Numbered from the stretch's first letter, positions 1 to 9,146 are shown. The stretch: DNA of 42,692 nt from OM182 bacterium MED-G24 (GCA_002457275.1 NTKD01000010.1:1-42692), one strand, 5' to 3'. Made by a program: numbers and translations. The notes: generated by a model from the sequence alone, not told the origin.

Positions 1-2
1 GA

Positions 3-998
3 CATGTGGTGGGCCGGCGCCATGAGAAAGGAACCTACCTCGGTGATGACCCTGCAATGACGGATCTGGTCAACAAGTCGGCAATTACGCCGATTCTTCA
101 CGAAGCACTTGACGACTTTGATCCGCCATCAGATTGCCAGGTTGCCATTTTACGCCCCGGCCAGCCGGGCGATTACTTCAACAATCTTGGGTACCGGGAC
201 CGCGATATGCCTTATAACGGAACCCAGTGCCACATGGATGGTTTGTGCACCATTGCGGCACCGCAGGAGGTACAGGCTGGTACACCCGACGAGATTTATC
301 ATCGGTATCTTACGAACGGTCCCAAGGGTGACATCGGTCGATCGGCGGATGTGGTAGGTCACAACACGGTACCGTTGTTTCAGGATCCGGCGATGACCCT
401 GGGCATGGGTAGTTTCAACGCTTTTGTTTTTGTCTGTCTGAATGATCAGACCCGACCGGAGTGTGGGCAGACGTCCGTGCTTAAAGGCGCTCATCACGCT
501 ACCGAAGCGTTCTTTCAGCGGCAACGTGCATTAGGGGAGCATATCGGACCGGAAGGCCCTGGCTGGCCTCGAATGAACCACGACGTGCCGAACCGCTGTG
601 GTCTGAACTATTTACCTGAACAGGTACGGAACCAGTTTACAGATGAAAGTAGCGCGACCACGCCGGATGGTGTTCGTTGGCCGGAACCCACACCGGCACT
701 CATGGAACCCGGTGACGCATGCATTGCGATGTTTCATATTCCCCACTCGGGATCTCGAAACGAGAAGGGTACGGAAGACCGAAAAAATGTGATCTTTCGA
801 ATCCGCTGTAAGTCCCGTCAACCTGACAAAGTGATTACGGGGCGGCGTGACTATCCAGACCGGGGTGAAGGTGGCACATGGCTTGAGTACGAAGAGGGTA
901 ATAACCCCTGGGAACGTTCAAAGCACGCGCTCTGCCATCAGTGGGATGAGTGGCGCGGTATGCAGGACGTTGTCGCGAGCGAACGGGCCGATGCGTGA
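3..998 (+). CDS. Phytanoyl-CoA dioxygenase (PhyH)-like protein, 5' end outside the window
   Basis: The reading frame is open to the left edge, so the gene very likely begins before the window. The GTG at 6 is only the first start-like codon. A CHMDG motif (His and Asp two apart, about residue 76 from that GTG) and a later FHIPHSGSRNE segment fit the HxD...H/R iron and 2-oxoglutarate sites of PhyH-type oxygenases. Such enzymes hydroxylate acyl-CoA or small-molecule substrates in the cytosol; the substrate here cannot be read from sequence. The C-terminus is rich in charged and Trp residues and ends in TGA at 996-998. The next gene lies 36 bp away on the opposite strand (convergent). Family assignment is moderate because the N-terminal part is missing. 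Confidence 0.6.
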   Translation, partial: HVVGRRHEKGTYLGDDPAMTDLVNKSAITPILHEALDDFDPPSDCQVAILRPGQPGDYFNNLGYRDRDMPYNGTQCHMDGLCTIAAPQEVQAGTPDEIYHRYLTNGPKGDIGRSADVVGHNTVPLFQDPAMTLGMGSFNAFVFVCLNDQTRPECGQTSVLKGAHHATEAFFQRQRALGEHIGPEGPGWPRMNHDVPNRCGLNYLPEQVRNQFTDESSATTPDGVRWPEPTPALMEPGDACIAMFHIPHSGSRNEKGTEDRKNVIFRIRCKSRQPDKVITGRRDYPDRGEGGTWLEYEEGNNPWERSKHALCHQWDEWRGMQDVVASERADA

Positions 999-1034
999 AA
1001 TCGCGCCGATTGCACTGGTCTGATCTGACTAGCG

Positions 1035-1808
1035 CTATGTTGCAGTGACTTCAATGTCACCGAGACCATCCATCGTCAGTTGTGCGCGTTGACCTGCCAA
1101 CAATGGCGTTGGCGGGATCATGCTGCCGGTGATCACGATATCTCCAGCTCGGATCGACAGTCCATGATTCGACAGGGCGTTTGCCAACCAGGCCGATGGT
1201 TTTACCGGGTGGCCGTTGACGTCAGCACCAGTGCCCCTTCCGACCTCGCGGCCATCGATGCTCAGCGTGCAGACGGACTTGTCCAGCGAGCGTGATGACC
1301 AGTCGGTGATGGGGGAGCCAGTGATGATTCCGGCATTCAATACGTTCATCGCAATGGATTGAAACAGCGACTTCTCGCCAAGAAATGGTCGGCGATCGAC
1401 AATCTCGAACGCGAGCATGACGCTCGCTATGGCGGCGAAGACATCCTCATCCGTTAGCGTTTGATCCAGCGGCAGGTCCTGCGCAAAACGAATCGCGACC
1501 TCGCACTCCAGTTCAAGTGCTACATAGTCGCGGGTGTCGAGCACCGCGGGCGAAGGTCGAATATCGGATGCCAACACCCTGCCAAAGGCGGGTTCAGATG
1601 CGTTGATCTGCTTTTGCATCACCGGCGTTGTGTAGGCGATCTTGAAACCACCGAAAGGTTGGCCATTCGCACGTTTTTCCATAAATGAAGACTGCAAGGC
1701 GTATGCGCTGGCGAGATCTTCTGGCGGGTCATCCAACATGAAACGATACGGTGCTCGGGCATTAAAAGCGCTCAGCATCGCGGTTGCTGTGACGTCGAAT
1801 CTGGTCAA
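1035..1808 (-). CDS. 2-keto-4-pentenoate hydratase / fumarylacetoacetate hydrolase family protein
   Basis: A 257-residue protein, the usual length for MhpD-type hydratases of the FAH superfamily, which act on 2-oxo acids from aromatic or sugar-acid breakdown using a divalent metal. The ELECEVAIRF segment near residue 100 supplies the spaced acidic residues expected at the metal site, and AFEIVDRR near 135 is typical of the family. The start is a TTG at 1808 with only a weak ribosome site; an ATG ten codons further in (1778) is the alternative. It lies 45 bp downstream of a TauD-like dioxygenase on the same strand, so the two are probably co-transcribed and may act in one catabolic route. The exact substrate is unknown. 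Confidence 0.8.
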   Translation of the reverse strand: MTRFDVTATAMLSAFNARAPYRFMLDDPPEDLASAYALQSSFMEKRANGQPFGGFKIAYTTPVMQKQINASEPAFGRVLASDIRPSPAVLDTRDYVALELECEVAIRFAQDLPLDQTLTDEDVFAAIASVMLAFEIVDRRPFLGEKSLFQSIAMNVLNAGIITGSPITDWSSRSLDKSVCTLSIDGREVGRGTGADVNGHPVKPSAWLANALSNHGLSIRAGDIVITGSMIPPTPLLAGQRAQLTMDGLGDIEVTAT

Positions 1809-1853
1809 GGCATCAAACCAGGTCGCGGCATCTGAAACGTTACCTGTGTTCAG

Positions 1854-2960
1854 TCAGACGATATCGCAAAAAGGGCGATCACCGCTGACCGTAACGCGGC
1901 GAAGAATTCTTGAGTGTGGAAAGTAGTCGCTCGCCGCGTAGTGCTGTAGCGCACGGTTGTCCCAGAAGGCGACGGAGCCTTCCTCCCACTGGAATCGGCA
2001 AATGTACTCCGGTCGATTGTGTTGTGTCAGCAACCTGGTGACGATGGCACTTGACTCATCTTCAGGAAGGGTGTCATCGGTCCGTGTGTCGTAGAGAGAA
2101 TCGTGCCGAAGGAACCCACCGTGGATGTAGAGTGATGGCTTGCCCGTCTCCGGGTGCGTGCGACAAAGCGGGTGCTCAACGCCGAACGGAATATCCTGTT
2201 TGATCTGGTTGATCAAATCCTCCGGCAGTTGGCTACGATGGCCGCCACCCAAGAAGACACGATAATCGTTGATCCCGCGCAAATAAGGCAGACGTTCTTT
2301 CAACTCGGTGGGTAGACCCTGGTAACACGCATGTGAATCCGAGAACAACGTATCCCCGCCGTATGGCGGGACCTCAATACACTGGGCAATGGAACCGAGT
2401 GAAGGCTCTTCCATCCAGGTGACATCCGTATGCCAGCTATTTTCAGTGCCTGGTGAACGCTTGCCGTGTCGGATTTCCAGAATATAGGGATTGTCGCCGG
2501 GTGGTCCGAACGGGAAAGCATCGAGATCACCAAACAGTCGTCCAAAGGCGACCTGCTGGTCTTCGCTGAGGTGCTGATCCCTGAAACCAATGATTTTTCG
2601 TTCCAGTAAAGTATCTCGAATGAACTTCACCTGTTCTTGGGAGAGGTCTTCCTTGAGGTCGATGTCATGAATGATGGTGCCAATGGTGGTGGCCAGGTGC
2701 TCAAACCGATATCCGAAGCTGTCAGCACGAGATTGCAGGTCGTCCGAGACGGGTTGGTTCCCCATCACTTCGTATTCAAGCGCGACCCCCAGGCCGGATC
2801 GGTTTCCGTCGTGGAACAGATCTTCACGGGCAGGTGGGGGAGATGCTTCTCTGACCTTTTTGACGGCGGCCAGACGGGCCTCGGTGAGTTTCTCAGCAGT
2901 CCGGATCGCGTGTTCGTTGTAGTCGCGTTTCTCGGTAGTGCTACCAGCGGATGCGTTCAT
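1854..2960 (-). CDS. TauD/TfdA-family 2-oxoglutarate-dependent dioxygenase
   Basis: This is a predicted 368-residue non-haem iron oxygenase. The iron ligands are visible as SWHTDV (His177, Asp179) and LQHYAASD (His340), followed by an RILRR segment (about Arg351) that would bind 2-oxoglutarate. The core begins near residue 85 and is preceded by about 80 residues of charged N-terminal extension, which is longer than in typical TauD. The start at 2960 was chosen because the mRNA reads GAGGGG seven bases before the ATG. The frame stays open upstream to 3155, but that part does not look coding. Family members cleave sulfonates, aryloxy acids or related compounds by hydroxylation; the substrate is not predictable. 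It leads the operon with the hydratase-like gene at 1035-1808 and is divergent from the P-loop gene at 3118. Confidence 0.85.
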   Translation of the reverse strand: MNASAGSTTEKRDYNEHAIRTAEKLTEARLAAVKKVREASPPPAREDLFHDGNRSGLGVALEYEVMGNQPVSDDLQSRADSFGYRFEHLATTIGTIIHDIDLKEDLSQEQVKFIRDTLLERKIIGFRDQHLSEDQQVAFGRLFGDLDAFPFGPPGDNPYILEIRHGKRSPGTENSWHTDVTWMEEPSLGSIAQCIEVPPYGGDTLFSDSHACYQGLPTELKERLPYLRGINDYRVFLGGGHRSQLPEDLINQIKQDIPFGVEHPLCRTHPETGKPSLYIHGGFLRHDSLYDTRTDDTLPEDESSAIVTRLLTQHNRPEYICRFQWEEGSVAFWDNRALQHYAASDYFPHSRILRRVTVSGDRPFCDIV

Positions 2961-3117
2961 GATGAACCCCTCGGTTGCCTTGGTTCGGACATCATATAGC
3001 AGGTGTAAATGCCCTGTACAACGCGTAGTCACCTGAACTGACGTGCCTGAATTTGGTTGTGAAACGTTCGTACAGAGGAGTATGTTTCGCCTAATGACCT
3101 GACAGGGACGGGCAGCC

Positions 3118-3759
3118 ATGTTGTTGTTTGTCACCGGTGCCAGCGGTTCTGGCAAGACAACTGTGATTCCCGGACTGAAGAAAAAGCTTCCGGCTTTTGC
3201 GATTCACGATTTCGATGAACGCGGGGTCCCGGATGACGCTGATTCGCGCTGGCGTCAGCGTGAGACCGAGTATTGGATCTCCCAGGCAATCGAGTATCAA
3301 CACCAGGGGCGAGATACAGTGATCTGCGGTGGGGCGGTGTACGGTGAAATCCTGGCCTGCCCCTCGATTACACAGATCGACCACCTGGCTGTCTGCCTGA
3401 TGGACTGTCCGGACAATGAACGGCTGCGTCGTATCCGCGGGCGTGGCGGAGAACCCACGATGGACATCCTGGCGTGGGCGGCCTGGTTACGCGTTCATGC
3501 TGAAGATCCCACGTGGTGTCCTGAAGTGATTACAGACAACAGCTATGACTCGATGCACTGGAAGCACTGGCGGTCCTGGGCCTCGGATGACCCCCGTTGG
3601 CAGCAGCCGGTCATCGAGACCGGGGGTAAGAAGAAAGTAGATCAGATCGTCGCGCTGGTTGCGAAGTGGATAGAACAGCAGGTCAAGCGGAGTGATCAGA
3701 ACGCAACGCTCGTAACGCACCCGGATCAGGATGATATGTTGTCGGCAGACGACAGCTGA
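3118..3759 (+). CDS. P-loop NTPase / small-molecule kinase-like protein
   Basis: A 213-residue protein starting with a beta-strand and a clear Walker A, GASGSGKTT (residues 7-15). An IHDFDERG segment follows near residue 34, resembling the acidic second strand of adenylate- or shikimate-kinase-like folds. A CLMDCPDNERLRRI segment near 95 could be the lid. The C-terminal third is Trp-rich (WRSWASDDPRW). It is therefore likely a cytosolic nucleotide-binding enzyme that transfers phosphate to a small molecule; no specific family was recognised. The ATG at 3118 is preceded by a GGGACGGG purine stretch. The last 77 bp overlap the 3' end of the RluA-type gene on the other strand, so the tail may be poorly conserved. 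Confidence 0.7.
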   Translation: MLLFVTGASGSGKTTVIPGLKKKLPAFAIHDFDERGVPDDADSRWRQRETEYWISQAIEYQHQGRDTVICGGAVYGEILACPSITQIDHLAVCLMDCPDNERLRRIRGRGGEPTMDILAWAAWLRVHAEDPTWCPEVITDNSYDSMHWKHWRSWASDDPRWQQPVIETGGKKKVDQIVALVAKWIEQQVKRSDQNATLVTHPDQDDMLSADDS

Positions 3760-4576
3760 CGTGATCTCCTGTCTCCGGACACTCGAAACCAAGCTCGGTC
3801 GCCACGAGCTGTAATCCGGCGGCGAGATCGAAGGCACCGGCATAGCCATACTGTCGATCACCTACGACAGGGTGACCGATAGTCGCGAGGTGTCGCCGTA
3901 TCTGATGTTTCCGCCCTGTCGTGATTCGTACGCGAATGAGTGAGAGGTCCTGAGATGCGTCCAGGGGGACTGCCTCTGAGAAGGCTTCTTTGTCATCGAT
4001 GGGCAGGTCAATACCCTGAGCTTCGTTGAGTCGGCCGTGGACGACTGCAAGGTACGCCTTGTGGACCCGTCTTGCTTCAAACTGACCTGCCAGGGTGGCT
4101 GCCGTTCGCCGATTGGAGGCAATGAGCATCAGACCACAGGTGAACTGGTCCAGGCGATGGACGAGATAGACCTCGCGTTGCGTCTTTAGTGAGACTTTTC
4201 TGGTCATCGCCAGGTGATCACAGAACCGGGATCCGGTGGTACGAACTCCGGATGGTTTGATCCAGACAGCCCATTGCTGTCCGTCCTGGTGTAGCTCTGG
4301 GTCCGGACCGTCCTGCGTCAACAGCTCGTTGTTGTAGTGAATGGACAGTTGGTCGCCTGCTTCGACCGGGCTATTGGCCCGGCGTATCCGGCTGGTGTGT
4401 TTGCCCTGGGTACGCCATACGGCCCCTTTGGCCATTGCGTCCTTAATTCTTGTTCGCGACAGGGCTGTTTCGGCCGCGAGCAAATCAATTGCTGTGCCCG
4501 GGGTGGCCACCGTCAGTGAACGTTCAAAATGATCTCGGTCTGCAGTCATCGTTGTCCCGGTCGAACGAGCGCGCAT
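3683..4576 (-). CDS. RluA-family RNA pseudouridine synthase
   Basis: A 297-residue enzyme predicted to convert uridine to pseudouridine in rRNA or tRNA. An S4-like RNA-binding segment lies at about residues 35-80 (LSRTRIKDAMAKGAV...VEAGDQ). The catalytic motif HRLDQFTCGL follows, with Asp143 as the nucleophile; the usual Ser/Thr after the gap is Cys here. ARRVHKAYLA and GRKHQIRRHL complete the RluA core. The chosen ATG (4576) has an AGGGA ribosome site five bases upstream; an ATG nine codons further in (4549) is an alternative. It is convergent with, and overlaps by 77 bp, the P-loop gene. The target RNA position is not predictable. Confidence 0.88.
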   Translation of the reverse strand: MRARSTGTTMTADRDHFERSLTVATPGTAIDLLAAETALSRTRIKDAMAKGAVWRTQGKHTSRIRRANSPVEAGDQLSIHYNNELLTQDGPDPELHQDGQQWAVWIKPSGVRTTGSRFCDHLAMTRKVSLKTQREVYLVHRLDQFTCGLMLIASNRRTAATLAGQFEARRVHKAYLAVVHGRLNEAQGIDLPIDDKEAFSEAVPLDASQDLSLIRVRITTGRKHQIRRHLATIGHPVVGDRQYGYAGAFDLAAGLQLVATELGFECPETGDHVSCRLPTTYHPDPGALRALRSDHSA

Positions 4577-4802
4577 TAAATCCCTGTAAAGCGTGCAGGC
4601 ATTAGCTTATGCGGCGATCGTCTTGACCGTACCGGCCTCCGTTTGTAGCGTACCGATTCCCGGGTTGGATTCTACGACGGGTCCTGCATTCGTCGATACC
4701 GCCTATCGGAATCCCTGCAACATTCGTGAACGGGTTCGAATTCACTGGATCGCTCCGGTTGTTGACGGTTTCAATACTAGAGAAATGAAAAAGAGAGGAA
4801 AG

Positions 4803-6230
4803 ATGAAGGAATACCTGAAGTTCTATATCAATGGGGAGTGGGTGGATCCTGAAGTATCTCAGACACTCGATGTGATCAATCCGGCGACGGAAGCACCCTG
4901 CGCGACCATCAGCATGGGATCAGCAGCCGATGTTGATAAGGCCGTCGCGGCAGCCAGTGCGGCCTTCGACGGCTTTTCACGAACAACCCCTGCCGAAAGA
5001 GTTGAGTTGTTTGGTGCCATCCTTGCTGAGTATCAGAAACGATATAACGACATTGCTGAGGCGATCACCATGGAAATGGGGGCACCTGCGTGGCTGGCCA
5101 CAGCAGCACAGGCGGCGACGGGGCAGGGACACTTTGCCACGGTCATGCAGGTCCTTCGCCAGTACGCGTTTGAAAAAAAGAAGGGTGCTTACGTCATTCG
5201 CAAGGAACCGGTGGGAGTTTGCGGACTGATCACACCCTGGAACTGGCCCATCAACCAGATTGCCACCAAAGTGGCACCGGCGCTGGCGGCAGGATGCACG
5301 ATGGTTTTAAAGCCCAGTGAAGTGGCTCCTGTGAACGCCATGATTCTCACTGAGATCCTGGATGCTGCGGGCGTACCTGCTGGTGTGTTCAATCTGGTCA
5401 ATGGGGACGGTGCATCCGTGGGCGCAGCGATGTCATCACATCCAGACATATCAATGATGTCTTTTACGGGTTCGACCCGTGCAGGGATAGAAGTGGCTAA
5501 AGCGGCAGCGTCAGGCGTCAAAAGGGTGGCGCAAGAGCTGGGTGGCAAGTCTGCAAACATCATTCTGGACGATGCGAACCTTGCGACCGCCGTGGCCGGT
5601 GGTGTGACCCAGTGTTTCCAGAATTCCGGCCAATCCTGCAACGCACCGACGCGTATGCTGGTCCCCGAAGCACAGCACAACGAGGCGCTGGACATTGCGC
5701 GTCAGGCCGCGGAAGGCGTTGTGGTTGGCGATCCGACGGCCGCGGGCACGAACCTCGGCCCCGTCGTTTCAGATGTGCAGTTTGATCGTATCCAGGCATT
5801 GATCGAAAAGGGGATTGATGAGGGAGCAACGCTGGTCGCCGGCGGAACTGGACGTCCAGACGGGCTCAATGTTGGCTATTACGTGAAGCCCACGGTGTTC
5901 GGTAATGTGTCCAACGACATGATCATTGCACGAGAGGAGGTCTTCGGGCCGGTACTTTGTATTCTGCCCTACGGGAGTGAGGAAGAAGCCGTCGAGATTG
6001 CAAACGACAGCGACTATGGACTATCGGGTTATGTGCAGTCCGGCGACGTGTCGAGGGCAATGTCGGTCGCGTCTCAGATGCGTACCGGTAACGTACATAT
6101 CAATGGATCCGGTCCTGACTTCAATGCGCCTTTTGGCGGATACAAGCAGTCCGGTAATGGTCGAGAATGGGGAGAGCTCGGGTTTGAGGAATTCCTGGAG
6201 ACCAAAGCAGTGTTTGTGCCCCAGGTCTGA
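4803..6230 (+). CDS. NAD(P)-dependent aldehyde dehydrogenase
   Basis: A 475-residue aldehyde dehydrogenase of normal length. Key sites are visible: the PWNWP cofactor loop at about 145-149, KPSE at 170-173, the general base Glu245 in QELGGKSAN, and the nucleophile Cys279 in NSGQSCN. The enzyme oxidises an aldehyde to the acid in the cytosol; sequence does not fix the substrate. The ATG at 4803 is preceded by AGAGAGGAAAG, a strong ribosome site. The frame is open for a further 70 codons upstream (to 4593), but that stretch lacks the family sequence. It is followed 42 bp later by an SMP-30 lactonase and an aminotransferase on the same strand, suggesting one operon for sugar- or amino-acid-derived substrates. 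Confidence 0.93.
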   Translation: MKEYLKFYINGEWVDPEVSQTLDVINPATEAPCATISMGSAADVDKAVAAASAAFDGFSRTTPAERVELFGAILAEYQKRYNDIAEAITMEMGAPAWLATAAQAATGQGHFATVMQVLRQYAFEKKKGAYVIRKEPVGVCGLITPWNWPINQIATKVAPALAAGCTMVLKPSEVAPVNAMILTEILDAAGVPAGVFNLVNGDGASVGAAMSSHPDISMMSFTGSTRAGIEVAKAAASGVKRVAQELGGKSANIILDDANLATAVAGGVTQCFQNSGQSCNAPTRMLVPEAQHNEALDIARQAAEGVVVGDPTAAGTNLGPVVSDVQFDRIQALIEKGIDEGATLVAGGTGRPDGLNVGYYVKPTVFGNVSNDMIIAREEVFGPVLCILPYGSEEEAVEIANDSDYGLSGYVQSGDVSRAMSVASQMRTGNVHINGSGPDFNAPFGGYKQSGNGREWGELGFEEFLETKAVFVPQV

Positions 6231-6272
6231 TTAAGGTCACAATCAGTGTTTGTCAGATAGAGACAGAAATCG

Positions 6273-7154
6273 ATGGACAAACTCTGTTCGGGTTATGGGC
6301 TGGTAGAGGGCCCCGTCTGGGACGAGGGCAGGAAGGCGCTGCTGTTCAGCGATGTGCTGAACGGTGGTGTTTATGCTGTGACACGCGATTGTGAGGTCAG
6401 TACGGTAATCGAACACCGCCGGGGTATCGGTGGCATGGTGCCGCACGCTTCAGGCGGCGTGGTGGTCAGCGGTCGTAACGTCTCGTGGAAACCGTTTGCC
6501 GGCGATGACGACACTCTTGCCACTATCCTGATGCTTGATCGTGATGAGGGCAATGGCAACGTTGGCTACAACGACCTGACGTCGGATCGTCAAGGACGTG
6601 TTTATGTAGGATCGCTGGGGTCGAGCCCGGTGTTCGAAGATGGACGTGAGCCGGCTTCGGGTGATCTCTACTTGATTGACCTGGATGGCAAGGCGCATGT
6701 CGTCATGCCGGACATTCGATTGACCAACGGGCTGGCCGTGTCTCCGGATGGACGGACCCTGTATCACTCGGATACAACCCCGAGTGTCGTGAACAGGTAC
6801 ACCGTGAACGAAGACGGAACCTTGTCTGACCGGGATGTATTTGTGACAACAGACAAGGGTGTACCTGATGGACTCTGCGTGTCCGAGGACGGCGCTGTCT
6901 GGGTGGCATTGGCAGGTGGAGGCGGTGGCGTTCAATCCTATGCGGCTGATGGTAGCCCACAGGCATTTGTCAGTATCCCCCAACCCATGTGTACGAGCTG
7001 CTGTTTCGGCGGAGATGATCTTAAGGATCTCTACATCGTTTCCGGTTCTGATGGTGGTGATCTCAATACTGGTGCCGTCTATGTCGAGACTTTAGAGACA
7101 CCAGGATTGCCGGTACATCCTGCGAGGATCGCTCTGACCGGAACCGGGGTCTAG
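6273..7154 (+). CDS. SMP-30/gluconolactonase-like lactone hydrolase
   Basis: A 293-residue six-bladed beta-propeller protein of the SMP-30/LRE family, which opens sugar lactones using a divalent metal. VEGPVWDE at residues 11-18 gives the first metal ligand (Glu12), and TNGLAVSPDGRTLYHSDT gives the conserved central Asn/Asp region. A later VPDGLCVSEDGAVWVA segment matches the third ligand region. There is no signal peptide, so it should be cytosolic. The ribosome site before the ATG is modest. The TAG stop lies two bases before the TTG start of the next gene, so translation is probably coupled. With the adjacent aldehyde dehydrogenase it could belong to an oxidative sugar pathway, but this is inferred from context. 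Confidence 0.85.
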   Translation: MDKLCSGYGLVEGPVWDEGRKALLFSDVLNGGVYAVTRDCEVSTVIEHRRGIGGMVPHASGGVVVSGRNVSWKPFAGDDDTLATILMLDRDEGNGNVGYNDLTSDRQGRVYVGSLGSSPVFEDGREPASGDLYLIDLDGKAHVVMPDIRLTNGLAVSPDGRTLYHSDTTPSVVNRYTVNEDGTLSDRDVFVTTDKGVPDGLCVSEDGAVWVALAGGGGGVQSYAADGSPQAFVSIPQPMCTSCCFGGDDLKDLYIVSGSDGGDLNTGAVYVETLETPGLPVHPARIALTGTGV

Positions 7155-7156
7155 CA

Positions 7157-7984
7157 TTGTCGCTGGTGCTCTGGTTGAACGGTCAGTTTTGTGACCCCGA
7201 GACCGCCTCGGTGTCTGTCTTTGATCGTGGTTTCATGTTTGGCGATGGGGTCTATGAGGTGATCCCGGTTCGTGCGGGCCAGCCGTTTCGCCTTGAAGCC
7301 CATCTGGTTCGTCTTGCCGCCAGTCTTGAGGCAACACGTATTCGCAGTACGCTGGCTCAGGATGCGTGGCATGCGCTGATCATGGATGCCCTCGCACGAA
7401 GTGGTGAGATTTACGGGCAAATCTATGTCCAGATCACACGCGGTGTTGCAGAACACCGCAGCCACGATGTCGAGGAAATGACGCCGACCGAGTTGGTGAT
7501 GGTGCAACCTTCAACTCCACACACGCTGGAGCCACTGACTCTGACGGTCTGCGAAGACTATCGATGGCTCCGTGGGGACATCAAGAGTACGAGTCTGATT
7601 GCTGCGACGCTGCTGCGGGTCCAGGCGCGTGAGCGGGGTACGATGGATGCACTGATGCATCGTGGTGGGATTGTCACGGAGTGTACGTCATCAAATGTCT
7701 TTGCCGTGTTTGGCGACACAGTCGTCACGCCCCCGGCGAATCAACACATTCTCCACGGGATCACACGGTCTACCGTGCTGGGGCTGAGAGATTTGACGGT
7801 GACGCTCACTGAACGAACGTTGACGCTGGCGGAACTCATGAGTGCAGACGAGGTTTTCGTGACTAGTTCAAACCAGGGAGTACGGCCCGTCGCGAGTATC
7901 GATGACCGTGTGTTCAGGACAACCGCTCCTCGAACCCTGGAGATATCTGCTGCGCTTGAGGGCCAGATGACAGCTCAAACGTGA
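7157..7984 (+). CDS. Class IV aminotransferase, D-amino-acid-transaminase-like
   Basis: A 275-residue PLP enzyme of fold type IV. SVFDRGFMFGDGVYEV (residues 20-35) is the family signature. Lys143 in RGDIKST should form the Schiff base, and Glu175 in VTECTSSNVF would contact the pyridine nitrogen. An R-S-H pair (Arg101, His103) matches the carboxylate trap of D-alanine transaminases rather than branched-chain transaminases, so a D-amino acid or related substrate is favoured. The start is a TTG at 7157 with CCGGGG about seven bases upstream, two bases after the preceding stop, which indicates coupling to the lactonase gene. It would act in the cytosol. Confidence 0.82.
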   Translation: MSLVLWLNGQFCDPETASVSVFDRGFMFGDGVYEVIPVRAGQPFRLEAHLVRLAASLEATRIRSTLAQDAWHALIMDALARSGEIYGQIYVQITRGVAEHRSHDVEEMTPTELVMVQPSTPHTLEPLTLTVCEDYRWLRGDIKSTSLIAATLLRVQARERGTMDALMHRGGIVTECTSSNVFAVFGDTVVTPPANQHILHGITRSTVLGLRDLTVTLTERTLTLAELMSADEVFVTSSNQGVRPVASIDDRVFRTTAPRTLEISAALEGQMTAQT

Positions 7985-8567
7985 GCGTAGCGATCCATCT
8001 AGTCCTTCAGCCTTGAGTCAGGGAATCTCGTGTAGTGTCCCGAATTGATGGATTCGAAGAAGCGAGCCCTTTCACGGGGAGTTCACAACATGTTGGTTCT
8101 GATCGATTTCGTGTGCTGGTCGTGCTAGAGCTGACCATGACCGCTATGGAGGCCACGTCCCTGCGTTGTGGCAGTCGGTTGGTCTCTGTTGGGGACCATG
8201 TGGTTGAGGTCTTCAAACATTGCGGGATGCCCGTCTACGAGGAGCAGACCACCCTGGTTAAGACGGAACGGTAACGAGCACATCGATTCCACCGGGTCAG
8301 ACTTCGTGAACGCGAGGTGTTGGTGCGCACGCTCACCTACAACTTTGGGCCGCGCCGTTTCATGCAGGAAATCCGTCTGGAAGATGGCGGCGTAAAACAT
8401 ATCAGACGTTTGGAATACGGGTTCAGGGTAGAACGATCCCGATTCCGATCGCCAAGCTGTTGGATCGACGAGCGAAGGTGGTCTAAAGTCTGCCGTCCCG
8501 AATGGGTGCCACTTTTCCTGCACCGTTCGGCGGGATCATTCAATAACGAGTCAGAGGTAGAGATTCT
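7985..8567 (+). other. 583 bp with no convincing intact gene; possible decayed iron-sulfur oxidoreductase remnant
   Basis: No open frame here resembles a known protein over its length. On the plus strand, about 8145-8235 reads LRCGSRLVSVGDHVVEVF followed by KHCGMPVYE. This loosely recalls the segment 'TCY-N--...IG-D-V-V-EHNGIPV' of the HdrD-like iron-sulfur proteins that commonly sit just before DUF3501. The frame then ends at 8274, and the expected CCGMP motif is absent. If related, the gene is heavily eroded. A 132-codon minus-strand frame (8125-8523) was not recognised and is probably chance. Confidence 0.2.
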
Positions 8568-9146
8568 ATGTTGGCACGAACCGACCTCTTGTCGCTCGAG
8601 CAGTACGCTGAGCAGAGAGAGTCTTTCAGGCAACAGGTCCTGGAACACAAAAAGAATCGCAAACTGCCGTTTGGCGATCACATCCTGCTTGTTTTTGAAG
8701 ATCGGATGACGATCCAGTACCAGATTCAGGAGATGCTCAGGGTTGAGCGGGTCTTTGAGCCCGCCGCGATTCAGGAGGAGCTTGATGCCTACAATCCGCT
8801 GATTCCTGATGGCGACAATTTCAAGGGCACATTGTTTATCCAGTATCCGGATGAGAATGAGCGACGGATTCGTTTGCAGGAATTGAGGGGCGTCGAAGAT
8901 CAGGTCTGGTTGCAGGTTGGTGATCATGATCGATGTATGCCGATTGCAGACGAGGATATTGAGCGGGAGAATGACGACAAGACATCGTCAGTTCACTTTC
9001 TTCGCTATCAGATGAGTGGTGAAGAAATTTCCGCACTAAAACAAGGCGCGGGGCTCACGGCCGGTGTCAGCCATGCGGCCTACCCGGTGGACGGCGTCAC
9101 TGTACCAACTGCGATCCTGGGAGCGCTCGTCGCCGACCTGCACTGA
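8568..9146 (+). CDS. DUF3501 family protein
   Basis: A 192-residue protein that I recognise as DUF3501 from its N-terminal region (LFEDRMTIQYQIQEMLRVER at about residues 43-62) and the EELDAYNPLIPDGDNFKGTL segment. The biochemical role of the family is unknown. It is usually encoded next to a rubrerythrin and an HdrD-like iron-sulfur protein, suggesting a link to redox stress. Neither partner is intact beside it here; the 583 bp upstream holds at most a decayed trace. A GAGGTAGAG ribosome site precedes the ATG. There is no signal peptide or membrane segment, so it is probably cytosolic. Confidence 0.8.
   Translation: MLARTDLLSLEQYAEQRESFRQQVLEHKKNRKLPFGDHILLVFEDRMTIQYQIQEMLRVERVFEPAAIQEELDAYNPLIPDGDNFKGTLFIQYPDENERRIRLQELRGVEDQVWLQVGDHDRCMPIADEDIERENDDKTSSVHFLRYQMSGEEISALKQGAGLTAGVSHAAYPVDGVTVPTAILGALVADLH

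Noticed and set aside
2961-3155. 65-codon upstream extension of the TauD-like gene
   Set aside because: GAGGGG directly precedes the ATG at 2960, and the extension overlaps the divergent promoter region and the start of the P-loop gene.
4593-4802. 70-codon upstream extension of the aldehyde dehydrogenase frame with a hydrophobic start
   Set aside because: The conserved family sequence and a strong ribosome site both begin at ATG 4803, and the extension has no family similarity.
8125-8523. 132-codon minus-strand frame upstream of DUF3501
   Set aside because: No recognisable domain and no ribosome site. It most likely reflects chance openness of the degenerate region.
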